DNA of 19,395 nucleotides from Monoraphidium neglectum (Eukaryota; Chlorophyta; Chlorophyceae; Sphaeropleales; Selenastraceae), in assembly GCF_000611645.1 (NCBI RefSeq), contig NW_014013481.1, forward strand, positions 20,684-40,078, in the 5' to 3' direction. The notes under the pieces were generated by a model. The model was not told the origin of the DNA and ran no database searches. It saw only the letters and a list, made by a program, of their open reading frames with translations. Numbering within the stretch: position 1 is the stretch's first letter; the number at the start of each line of letters is the position of its first letter. Made by a program: the position numbers and the translations under genes. Of this stretch, positions 8,190 to 17,435 are shown in pieces.

Positions 8190-10731
8190 ATGGGCCTTCT
8201 CAGCAGCCTCTCCGAGTCGCTTGTCAGCCTTAGCTCCACCGTGTCCTCGCACACACCTCACCTGCACCAAGGCCACGGCGGGGCGCCTGCGGACGAAGCC
8301 GCGCTCGAGGCGCTGCTTGCTGGTGCCCGCGCAGAGATAGACCAGCACCATGGCGGCGTCGACACAGTTTCCAACCTGCTGCGCGTCGGCGGCGAGGAAC
8401 CTGTCACAGACAGGCAGCTGAAGAGGTGCGTCCTCGCCCCAGGCCATACGATTCGCCGGTATGGCACCAACTCGTGCCTGCTCCATCGCCGACCATCCGC
8501 CCGCGCCCCTCGCGCCCGCCGCAGGTGGCTCGCCGCGCGCGGCTGGGACCCCGCCCGCGCCGCGCGCGACCTCGCCGCGCACGCGGCGTGGCGCGCGGAA
8601 ACGATGCCGGATGGACGGGTGGCGGATTCCGAGGTTAGGAACGAGCTCGCCCAGAGAAAGGTGCTCCTGCAGGGCCTCGACCGCCGCGGCCGCGGCGTGG
8701 TCGTCTTTATCGGCGGCAACCACGCGCCCAAGTGAGCCGCGCGCGCGGGCGCAGCCGGCGGCGCGGGGGAGGGCTTCGGGCCGGGGGCGGCTGGGACATG
8801 GGGCGGGCGGCGCGCGTGGCGGCGGGGCCCAGTGATGTTTCGCGTTGGCCGCCGGGCAGCGCTCCCGGGGCTGCTTCCTGCCCCTCCCAACTCGACGCGC
8901 CTTCCTCGCTGGCCCCTCATTTTTCAGACCGCCCCATGCTCAGCCCCTGACTGGTTTCACATACACACACACGCGCACACACGCGCACACACATGGACCC
9001 ACTCAAGCACACACGCATCCGCCCAAACCCCCTCGCTCGCACGCACAACACACGCCACACATACGCACACTCACACCCAAACCACAACAGCCCGGACCAG
9101 TCCGAGGTGCAGCGCTTCTTCTGCTACAGCACCGACAACGCCATCGCGCTGGCCGACCCCGAGCTCAACCCTGAGGGCCGCATAATCTTCTTGTTCGACG
9201 TCGGGGACTTTGGGTGCGCATGGGCGTGCCGGCCGCGCGCTGGCAGATCACCCGGCGCTTTCGCTTTCCGACGCAGGCGCCGGGTCTGGGGCGAAGCGCG
9301 CGGCTGCTTGAAGCGTGCTGCTGGGCAGGCTCAACGCCACGCAATTGGTGGGCTGGAGGGCTTGCAGCTCCAGGGTCCTTACGCAGGCGCCACTGGAGTG
9401 CACTTGTTGGGGGCAGTGCCCTGGTCGCTTAGATTTGTGCGTACTGCACCGCAGGTGGAAGAACTTCGACGTCACCGGCGCCAAGACGCTCTTCAAGATG
9501 ATCCACGTGGGCGGGCGGCGGGGGCCCGCAGGGGTGTCACTGGCTGTCCGGCCTCAAGGCGCCAGCGGGCTGAGGGGTTGAGAGGCTTGTGACGGCTTTC
9601 AGTGGTGGCCACCGAGGCGGGGCGCGGGACGGCTGCAGGGCAGCTTTGGGCAGGGGCAGACGCGTCGGGATGGACCCGCGCGGTGCAGCGGTGGCACGCT
9701 GCAGGCGGGCTGGCGCGCGCGCGCGTGCTGTCTCTGCCCCACCTGGCCCGTACCATTCAGGCTCCGGCCCTGCACCACGCAACCCGGCCTCACCACATGC
9801 ACCCCATTACGCCCCCTCCCCCTTTTCCCCCACACACAAATTGCCTAAAACAAGGCCCACTACGTGGAGCGCCTGGCCGTCTTCTACTTTTACAACGCCA
9901 GCGCCGTCCTGCGCCAGCTGTACCGCCTGGTCTACCCCTTTGTCGACCCCGTGACGCGCCAGAAGGTGGTCTTCCTGCCGCACGACGCGGCGGAGGCGGC
10001 CGCCATACTGGACGCAGACATCGGGCTGCACGTGAGCGCCGCGCAGCGCAGTGGATTTAAGGCCCGCACCTGTGCTCACGCCCACGCTGCGCGGTGTTTT
10101 GGGGGGGCCGCTGCACCCTCGGGCGCCGCGTCATGGCCCTCTCAAAAGTTTGGAGATTTGGGGGTTGCGGGGTGCGCCGCTATGACGCCCTTGATGTTGG
10201 GCGGTGGCCCTGCTTGCTTTGATGCCTGGGGTGGAGGGGGCGGGGCTGTTGTGGCAGGTTGCGAGCCACCTTTTGGATGGCCTTTCTTGTGGGTGCAGCT
10301 GCTGTGGGTGCTCAGTAGCCAGGAATGGGCGCTTCATGCAACCCCTCCCGCTGCCGACCGTACACGCCCCACTCCCCTGGGCCCCGACCCCGCAACCGCA
10401 GCTGCTCCCGCCATCCCTGGGCGGGACTGCCGAGCCGCGGCCCGTGGAGGGCGGGCGGGCGATGGTTGAGGAGGCGGCGCGGCAGCGCGCCGCCTCGCAG
10501 CAGCCGGGGCCGCCGCCCGAGGCGCCCGCAGCAGAGGTCGGCGCGGCGCCTGGCACTGAGTGCGCTGCAGCTCCTGCTGCTCCTGCCGCTGCTGCTGGCG
10601 CTGCGGCTGCCCCCCAAGAGGACGCGGTCGTCAATGTGGGCGGACGCGAGGCGGATGGCGCGCCCAGCAAGCAGCAGAGCGCGTTGGGGGTGGCGCCTGT
10701 CAACGGCGCCGCGGGGCTCGCGATGGCCTGA
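8190..10731 (+). CDS. Sec14-like CRAL-TRIO lipid-binding/transfer protein, 6 exons
   Basis: Exons 8190-8425, 8525-8731, 9091-9213, 9455-9506, 9855-10031 and 10402-10731 join in phase (phases 2, 2, 2, 0, 0) to 374 residues. The N-terminal CRAL-TRIO helical part (about 60-110) reads QLKRWLAARGWDPARA across the first junction, the typical L-R-A-R-x-W-D signature, followed by an AAWRAE helix. The lipid-binding fold spans about 125-275: GLDRRGRGVVV, then FLFDVGDFGWKNFD, AHYVERLAVFYFYNAS and LLPPSLGG, matching the order of a Sec14 domain and its usual end motif. Family members bind or exchange phosphoinositides and other lipids at membranes. The N-terminus MGLLSS fits an N-myristoylation signal. 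The last 100 residues are Ala/Pro/Gly-rich and probably disordered. No GOLD domain follows, so it is not a patellin. The ATG has a CAAG-ATGG context. The exact ligand cannot be told. Confidence 0.88.
8426..8524 (+). other. In-frame 99-nt intron of the Sec14-like gene
   Basis: The GTGCGT donor and CCGCCGCAG acceptor bracket 99 bases with no stop codon in the reading frame. Retention would insert 33 residues into a conserved CRAL-TRIO helix (between QLKR and WLAARGWD). Conservation of the flanking motif argues that removal is the functional form. Confidence 0.75.
8959..9088. repeat. CA-rich simple sequence inside Sec14-like intron 2
   Basis: The 3' half of the 359-base intron (8732-9090) is made of imperfect CACA, CGCACA and ACAC units and runs almost up to the acceptor (ACCACAACAG). 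There is no classical polypyrimidine tract before the splice site. Confidence 0.8.
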
Positions 10732-11377
10732 GGTCGCTCAGCCCTGCTATTGCCAAAAACCTGAGATCGTTGGCTCAGAATGCTGTTTCGCTCTCATGAG
10801 ATTGGCCTATGAATGTTGTCTGCGAAGTTCTTGGCTTCTGATGCTGCAGGGATGCAGCCTTCGAATTTGCTGTCGTGACGTCGCCCTGAGCACGGCAGAT
10901 TCTGCACCTTTGCGTGCCCTTCCCTGCATGTGCTTTCGAGAGCGCTGGGCAACTGCACCCCTTGAGGTTTGCAGCGCCCGGCTGCAGGTTCAAAATTGGT
11001 GGCGTGTGTCGCTGTTGAGCGCCCGCCAACCCGTCCAAACAGACAAACAATGGTGATCAGGTTGCCTGATGACCCTCAGCTGCAGACTCTAGGACACGGC
11101 CCCTTTACACGGCACTGCTTTGATGCGCCATCGATGATGCTGTGTGCTGCGCTGCATGTTGGCGTGCCACCTTGCGGTCAACCTTGTCCTGCCTGCACCA
11201 GCATTGTATGCTTCTTGTGAGCCCTCACCTGGCCTATGCTCTCTCTGCTGTCAGCAGCCATCCCCTTGAAACTGCCCCAAACGCCCTGCCCCTGCCACAA
11301 TAACCGGGCCCGTTCATGCCGGCTGACGGCTTCACTGCTGCAAGTTTTGGGAGACGCTCAACTGCTGCCGCGACTAG

Positions 11378-11382
11378 TGTAA
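11378..11382 (+). terminator. Candidate TGTAA polyadenylation signal for the Sec14-like gene
   Basis: This is the first TGTAA that I see after the stop codon at 10731, giving a 3' UTR of about 650 bases; a second copy lies at 11477-11481. Motif only. Confidence 0.3.
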
Positions 11383-11707
11383 TCAGCGGCTGGAGATCCG
11401 CAGATACAGGTGTATGTCGGGTCACATGGACAGAGTTGTGGTGTTGATGCGGAGTGATTTCGGGTGTGACGGCGGGTGTAACGGGGTGGGGGGCCCGGCT
11501 GATTGCTAACTTCAGTTATGTTCACAGAGTGGGAAACATGGACGTGTGTTCGCCCATGTGCACTGGCCGCCCATGCTGTACCGTGATGCACCCTGGCATG
11601 CTGCCGAAGAACAGCAGCATGAATATTGCTGCCAAGACTTGTGGCTTGCTGCCTGTTGCCAGCTCTGCGCCGCTGCGCAGCAACGACAGGGAGGAAGCAT
11701 CAAATCG

Positions 11708-11712
11708 TTACA
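11708..11712 (-). terminator. Possible TGTAA polyadenylation signal for the ankyrin-RING gene
   Basis: Reading the minus strand, this is the first TGTAA that I see after the stop codon at 12967. It would imply a 3' UTR of about 1.25 kb, which is long, so a variant signal nearer the stop is also possible. Confidence 0.2.
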
Positions 11713-12966
11713 AGCCGATACACGATGTGCGAAAGGTGTCGTGCGCCTGCATCAGGGGTGAGGGTTATTAAGCATCACAGACGGCAGCTTGAGCTGAGAT
11801 CACAGTGGCTAGAAACGCAGGCGCTGGCTGCAAAGACAGAGGGGCACGGGGAGGCCGTGCAGAACTGAGAAAAAGCATTGCGCACGCACTCGCAGAGTTG
11901 AGCGCAAGCAAATCTGCAAGCGAAATAAATGAGAACGATGGCGCCTCATGGCGGGGTGGGCGTGGAAACCTGGCGACTCAGCAGCGATGTGGCAGCTGCA
12001 GAAACGTGGGTGTGGCAAAACGGGAGCCATTTGGCAGCCTGCAGCGAGGCTAGCTAGTCTTGCGGCACACACAGCAGCCGTGACCCGCAGCAGCTTGCGC
12101 TGGCGGAGAAGGCGTTGAGAGGTGCAGGGTGCAAGCGAGCAGTGCAGGCAGAGGTGATGCAAGCCGTGGCGTTGCATGCTCTGCGCAATGGGGCGGCGCG
12201 CTCGTCACACGTGACAACTGTTAAACTAGGGGCACAAGGGGTTTGTTTGCGGCGATGCCTCCTCCGGGCATTGGCGATCGCTCAAAAAATGCTCTTATGA
12301 AGCCGGCCAGCAGCGGGCCAAAGGGGGTACTACAAGGCAGTCATGGCGGGCTTGCGGTTGCCAAGACACATTATGGCAGTGCGGGATGGAGGTATTAAGC
12401 AATGTAGGCGCACAGCAGACGCGCTGCGAGTGTCGCAGCAACGTGGCCAGTAATTGTCAGATGTGTGCTGGTTGTGCAGGACTGACCGATGTGGTTCAGG
12501 ACTGATGGTCAACGGCGCGCTCAGACGAAGTTCTATATTCAGCGGGCCCGCCTGGCACTGGCGCAGCGCTCTAGGTGGGCCATGCATTGGGTACGGAGGA
12601 CGGTAGTGTGGCAGGCAAAAAGCCACAAAAGACGGCGGCGAAGGGGAAAACGGGCCGGGCGTGCTTGCCAGGTGTTGGAGTGGACGGCGTGGCCTGACAC
12701 CATGAGCAGGGCGCGCCTCGCGCTATGAGCTTGTGCTGCAACAGAGCCGCCCTCAAAACGCTTGTGGAAAGCCGAGCCCGTAAACTGCAATTGATGACGA
12801 GAGTAGGCGCATGGTGCGGCGGAAGGGGTCATGCACCCAAGCCCACAGGGCGCGCTCTCAGCCTGCTGCGGGCAGCCAGACGCAATGCAGTGCCACAGCA
12901 GGGCCAGGGTGACGCGCAAGCGCCAGCACATAAACTGGGCTGGTGCAAGAGGCCCAGGCCCCCTCG

Positions 12967-14896
12967 TTAGCAGCATGCAGGGCTGAAGCACCCAATCACG
13001 CTGCGGCAGAAGGGGCAGGCCACGACCTCCGCGTGCTGCATACTGAACAGGCCGGAGCAGCATGCAGAGCACATGGCGTGTCCGCAGGGCTTCAGGCGGA
13101 TACCAGGCGGCGCATCCAGGCAGACGCCGCAGCAACTGTCCTCGCCGTCGCGCTCGTTAGAGCAGCCACCCCTGTCTGTGGGGGCAGCTTCGCGTTGGGG
13201 CGGCCCCAGCACCGCCTCCCCGCTGCTGCCCGGCGCCGCAGCAGCGCGGCTGCGCGCCGGGGTGGGGCCCAAAACAAAGCTGACGTCCTTGCCGAGCAGT
13301 GGCGCACCGGCGCCTGCGTCCGGTGAGGCTGCCTCGCACGCCGCCACGTCGACCGCGCATGCCGCGCGCACGCGGTGGCCGCCAGCCGCCGCCGCGCCCA
13401 CTCCCACCTTGCAGCACGCGACTGCCGCCGCTGTGCCGTTGGGAGCGTCGCCGCCACCGCCGCTGGCAAGGCCCAGCGCGGCCTGCGCAGCCGCGAGCGT
13501 CTTTCGCTGCCGTCCGCGCAACGCTGCCGCGGCCAGCAGCTTGAGGGACGGGGCTCCGTTTGAGTACAGGCTGGAGGCGCCGCCCAGTGCGCTCGAGAGC
13601 GGCAGGCGCGGGTGCAGCAGGTGTGCGAGGTCGTGGTGTGCGCTGAGGGCCGCCAGGTGGCAGGGCAGGTGCCCAAAGCCGTCCCGGAGGGCGCGAGGGT
13701 CAGGGGAGCGGGACGCGGCTGGGGTGCTGACCTGTGCAAAAGGAGAGAGCGCAGTGCGCTTGTATTGGGTGTGCGTGTGTCTGCAAGCACTCTTGATTTT
13801 TGGTTGAAGGTAGGAAGGAAACGAGATTTCAGCCAATAAGTGGTGCAGGCACGCTGGCTGGGGCGCCGCATGCCGTACGACGACAGCCGACACAGGCAGC
13901 CCTCAAACAGGCAGGCGCCCCCTGCTCCAGCAACAAGACGCGCTGCATGCATGGCCGCCACATGCGCGCGCCCCCTCACTCCCTGCCTGGCCCCAGCGCT
14001 CACGTGAGCCAGAAGCAGCATCTTGGCGGCCTCGGTGTGCCCCAACCGCGCAGCCAGGTGCATTGGGCAGGTGCCGCGCGTGCAGGCGATGCACCCGTAC
14101 GAGCCAACAAGCGTGCGCACACAAAGCGCTGGCGCCGCGCGCAGCAGCTCACGCAGCGCACCGCGCGCGTCGGCATCCACCGCAACGTGCAGCGCCGTGA
14201 AGCCGGCGCGCATGCGCACGTCAACGTAGCGGGTCGCGGGGCCGTTGGGGGACGAGGGGCACGGCGCAAACGCCCCCTGGGTGGCGTCTAGCAGCGCGGC
14301 GGCGCTGTCGGCCGCGTCTGCGCAGGCGGCGTAGAACAGCGCCGTGCGGCCGCCGCGTGAGTCCGCTGCCCAGGGGTCTGCGCCGGCGCCTAGCAGCAGC
14401 CGCACGCACGTGGCGCCCCCAGGGTGGATGGCCGCGAGCATCAGCGGCGTCTGACCGCACGCGTTGCGCGCGTCGACAGCGGCGCGGACGCTGCTGGGCA
14501 GCGCGCCGCCGCCGCCGTCGACGGCGGCGGCGCGCGCGGCGTCCTCGGCACAGCGCAGGAGGCAGCACAGCGCGGGCTCGTTGGCAGCCTTGGCGGCCGC
14601 GTGCAGCAGGCGCTTGTGGAAGGCCAGCAGGCCGCGCGTGCGCAGCAGCTGGGGCTGCTTTGCGCACTCGCGCTCGAGCTGCGCCGCCGTGGCGCAACGG
14701 GTTTCGAGAGAGGGCTCAGGGAATGCGTTTGCCATAGAAAGGGGCGCACCCCACGCGGGACCCCTGCCAAGGGCATTGCACTAGCCTTGTCAGCGTGAAC
14801 CTTCCCCCAGCCTCGCACCTGTTCTAGGTCGACGCAGCCCTTTTTAACATCATCCTTCAATTTATGGGCGCTCAGGATGCTCAGAGCGATGCCCAT
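12967..14896 (-). CDS. Ankyrin-repeat RING-HC E3 ubiquitin ligase, XB3/XBAT31-like, 3 exons
   Basis: On the minus strand, exons 14896-14819, 14678-14004 and 13731-12967 join at phase 0 to 505 residues. Ankyrin repeats lie at about 46-72, 101-129 (GQTPLMLAAIHPGG), 136-158 (GRTALFYAACADA), 185-211 (GFTALHVAVDADA), 228-251 (CPMHLAARLGHTEAAKMLLL, across the exon end) and 269-290 (GFGHLPCHLAAL). A low-complexity linker (about 300-450) leads to a C-terminal RING-HC at 452-493 with spacing C-x2-C-x11-C-x-H-x2-C-x2-C-x14-C-x2-C, complete for two zinc ions, ending CPFCRSVI. Ankyrins plus this RING, and the MLAA and GSYG segments, match plant XB3/XBAT31 E3 ligases, which transfer ubiquitin from an E2 to substrates bound by the ankyrins. 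MGIALS at the start is a candidate N-myristoylation site, also typical of that family. The chain ends in Cys-Cys. The start at 14896 is preferred over an upstream in-frame ATG at 14959 because it creates the MGxxxS N-terminus. Substrate unknown. Confidence 0.88.
14507..14532. repeat. Perfect 26-bp GC-rich palindrome inside ankyrin-RING exon 2
   Basis: A perfect palindrome is centred on GTCGAC with CGCCGCCGCC arms. On the coding strand it encodes part of an Asp-Gly-Gly-Gly-Gly loop between the first and second ankyrin repeats. The trinucleotide composition suggests replication slippage rather than a binding site. Confidence 0.8.
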
Positions 14897-15007
14897 CTGT
14901 GGCACAGTAACAAACGACGGCGGAGTGCCATGGGCCACCCAGGGCCATGCCGCCCGCACCCCCGGAGCAGCTGTCCACCTTCACGCTTTGCTCCTGTTTC
15001 CATCATT

Positions 15008-15013
15008 AATATA
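15008..15013 (-). promoter_or_regulatory. Possible TATA-like element for the ankyrin-RING gene
   Basis: On the minus strand the sequence reads TGTATATTAATG, about 115 bases before the proposed ATG at 14896. It is the nearest AT-rich TATA-like word upstream of that gene. No transcription start is known. Confidence 0.25.
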
Positions 15014-15225
15014 CACCGTCGTAGCATGCATGCAAAAGCGATTGACCATGACCTTACCAACTCGGCATCATCGGCCGATTGGGGATCATGAGGGGACAGA
15101 ACGCAGCCCACCTCGCGGCGAAGGAGCTGAGCACCCCCAATTATTAAGCCTAAAATCTATATTTTATGCATGATCACGCGCTCCTTGACTCTCTATTGGC
15201 CCCAATCACCGTGTGACCATCCTCT

Positions 15226-16008
15226 ATGTCGACAAGCGCAGCGATGGATGTGCTGCCCGTTATTATTACTATGCAACCGATTTGTAACCACCATCATTTT
15301 GAAATTGACGACTTCTGCCAACGTGCGGATTGTGCATGGACTCATGGACCATGTCTGGCTGCCGCACAGCTGCCGCCCACGGTGGTGACTGGAAACCAGT
15401 CAAATCTTGGGTCAGGCCAAGCCCAGCTGACCATGCACGCTATTATTGCGCCTCTAGTCGACTCTGTGTGCTGTGAATCTGGTGCAGCTGCGGTGGAGCG
15501 CCCCGGCTCGCCATCCGCCCTCTCAGCTTCCCGTCCTGCAAAACTTGTGAGCGTCGGGCGGCACGCGCTGCACTGGCCCAAGCAAAAAGTGGCTCAGGCG
15601 CCGCATGAGATGCGGACGCCTTCATCACAGAAAGGGGGGTGCAGCGAGCGCGGCCGGGCCTCAACAGCAGCGCTTAAACATGGGCTTGCTATATCTGGTC
15701 TGTTCCAAGACGCTCGACAGGAGCTGACACCATGTAAAACAGTCAATGTAACGTTCCCGACTGCGAACTGCAGCACGGGCTGCAATGCAGCGATGTGGCC
15801 GAGCCCGCCGCCGCTGCACACGCAATGCACACATGAAGTTGTGTGTTGGCGCCATGCCTGGTTCTGGAGCAGCTGCAGCTCGACATCCGATAAATTGACT
15901 GATCTCGCAGGTTGCAGACAGTGCCAGAGCTCAAGGTGTGTTTGTTGCCAAATTCGACTCTGCGGCGCAACGCGTTGTGAATTGTGTTTGTCGCGGGGTC
16001 CGTCCTAG
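15226..16008 (+). other. Uncertain 260-codon ORF, possibly non-coding
   Basis: An ATG at 15226 opens 260 codons ending in TAG. The product is rich in Cys, Ser, Ala and His and has no recognisable domain, signal peptide or membrane segment. Of the first 61 codons after the ATG, 29 end in G or C, against about 33 of 40 in a sample of the protease's last exon, so it lacks the coding bias of this genome. It could be an orphan gene, part of an untranslated transcript or a chance open frame. I lean to chance or non-coding. Confidence 0.2.
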
Positions 16009-16500
16009 GTGCTGATGGCAACCGCGCTGCCGTTCCACAAGTGGACGTGTCTCAACACCTGGAACCTGCTCTGCAGTCCGCTCTGTTATGCGCAAAAGCC
16101 CATGGACATTGCAAGCAACAACTTGCTCGTGGTCGCCTGCAAAACCCCGCTGCAGACCCAAACCCCACAAGAGATAGCCAATATACACGATGCTTCCCGC
16201 GCCCTGACAGGTTTGTTCTCGCGCTGGGACTCCAAGGAGGGTCTGTAGGCGCCCACCCAGATTTGCACAATGTCCGTGGTCGGCAAGCATGTATCACCAC
16301 CCAGTCGTTGGCAGTGCAGCAAACTTGCCACAAGAGGTGCGCATCTACTGTCATACGAGTCCGGGTGGAATATTTATGGGCAGGTATCCCTGCTTGCTGA
16401 TTTGCACTCTGCTGCTTGCCGCACGCTTGCTACCGCACACCCGATGCCCCTGTGATGTGGTGACGGCCCAGCGCGACTCAGAATGACTGCAAGGCAATTG

Positions 16501-16713
16501 AGGTACAGTACGGTATCCTTGCATGTATGTAATCCAACACAGTTGTGGTATATCTCCATTCTGTATTCAATATGTGCAAGCATAAGCAAGTTGTACCTGA
16601 ACCGCCATCGTAGTTATAGTCGGCCGTCACCTTACCACTGGGATCAGTGGCAAGTGTGGCGCAAGCAGCAGAGTACTGTACTCGAATTGAGTCGGGTATC
16701 CCTGCCCGTACCT
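16501..16713. repeat. Palindrome-rich patch with AGGTAC inverted ends, possible transposon relic
   Basis: The patch begins AGGTACAGTACGG and ends in the inverted counterpart GTACCT (16708-16713). Inside are a stem of CCACTG/CAGTGG with a four-base loop (16635-16650) and a 13-base palindrome GAGTACTGTACTC (16671-16683). A GGTATCCYTGC word occurs at 16512 and 16695, and a third copy lies just outside at 16383. The composition is more AT-rich than nearby exons. No clear target-site duplication was seen, so the mobile-element reading is weak. Confidence 0.3.
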
Positions 16714-17142
16714 GTTCCACCAAACTCATGCGTAAACATCATATGTAAACTCTCACGGGCACGCAAGGATGGCAATAGGGCCTGCCAGCCCTCAGGACCA
16801 CCACGTGGCAGTGCTCTCATGCACACTCTGACAGCATCAAGCGACGAGTCATTTCTTGCTCATGTGAGGCAGCGAGCGCCAATGTATGCGATACCTTGAC
16901 GCTGTTTTCCCCTTAATTACGGTCGCATCGGCGTGAAAGCTCGCCAAACCAACCTGCTTGGAACGGAAGCCCGGCGGCTCCCCATTTTTCCAGGTCGTTC
17001 AGCCTGAAGCCAGACTTGCAACATCGTTTTGAGTTCGTAACATAGCGACTGAACGGCCCGTTTGGTAGCGAGGGGCACTAAGGAGCAAGCCAGCAACCTC
17101 CGTCCTGTGTTGCCTTTGTCGCCTCCACCGTGGTCTCGAAGC

Positions 17143-17148
17143 TTTAAA
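17143..17148 (+). promoter_or_regulatory. Possible TTTAAA core promoter element for the glycosidase-like gene
   Basis: GCTTTAAATCATA lies about 290 bases before the proposed ATG at 17436 and is the nearest TATA-like word that I noted upstream. Position and sequence alone support it. Confidence 0.2.
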
Positions 17149-17435
17149 TCATAGCGTATTGCTATCGCGACGGTGCAGTCGCTTGATAGAGTCGTGCCAA
17201 AGAGGTGAGGGCGTTGTCACCCCGCTGAAGTAATGTGCACCCACTGGGCCCCTTTTGGATGGTGTATGGGGTACTTGCCGGGTACGGGAAGCCATTCGTG
17301 ACGTTGCAGGCCCTCGTCACCCGTTCGGCAAACCGATCAACGGAGCTCACCCCTGGGCCCGTGAATTCCCTCTTTGACACGATACTGCAGTCAAAATTTT
17401 TTCGCCAAATGCATGACACTGTCAATCAAAGCAGG

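Larger units (their letters stand above)
10732..12966. other. Intergenic region between two convergent genes, 3' UTRs
   Basis: The Sec14-like gene ends at its left edge and the ankyrin-RING gene (minus strand) at its right edge. No ORF here shows domains or the coding bias of the neighbours. Three T/A-rich motifs are noted as possible polyadenylation signals (11378-11382 and 11477-11481 on the plus strand, 11708-11712 on the minus strand). No repeat family or RNA gene was recognised. Confidence 0.5.
14897..17435. other. Divergent intergenic region between the ankyrin-RING and glycosidase-like genes
   Basis: Both flanking genes point away, so both promoters should lie within. The region is clearly less G/C-rich than the exons. 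It contains one long ATG frame (15226-16008) with weak coding character, a palindrome-rich patch (16501-16713) and AT-rich spots near 15008 and 17143 that could serve as core promoter elements. No tRNA, snRNA or recognised transposon protein was found. Confidence 0.5.

Noticed and set aside
8258..8920. 220-codon minus-strand frame overlapping the Sec14-like exons
   Set aside because: It is an antisense shadow of a GC-rich real gene: Arg/Ala/Pro-rich, no domain, and the plus-strand frame carries the CRAL-TRIO motifs.
8732..9090. Reading the Sec14-like frame to its TGA at 8732 as a complete 181-residue protein
   Set aside because: The CRAL-TRIO fold would be cut in the middle. A GTGAGC donor sits exactly at that stop and the next exon continues the domain in phase.
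13073..13807. 244-codon plus-strand frame across the RING exon
   Set aside because: It is an antisense shadow of the ankyrin-RING gene. The minus strand shows the complete zinc-binding spacing and in-phase splicing.
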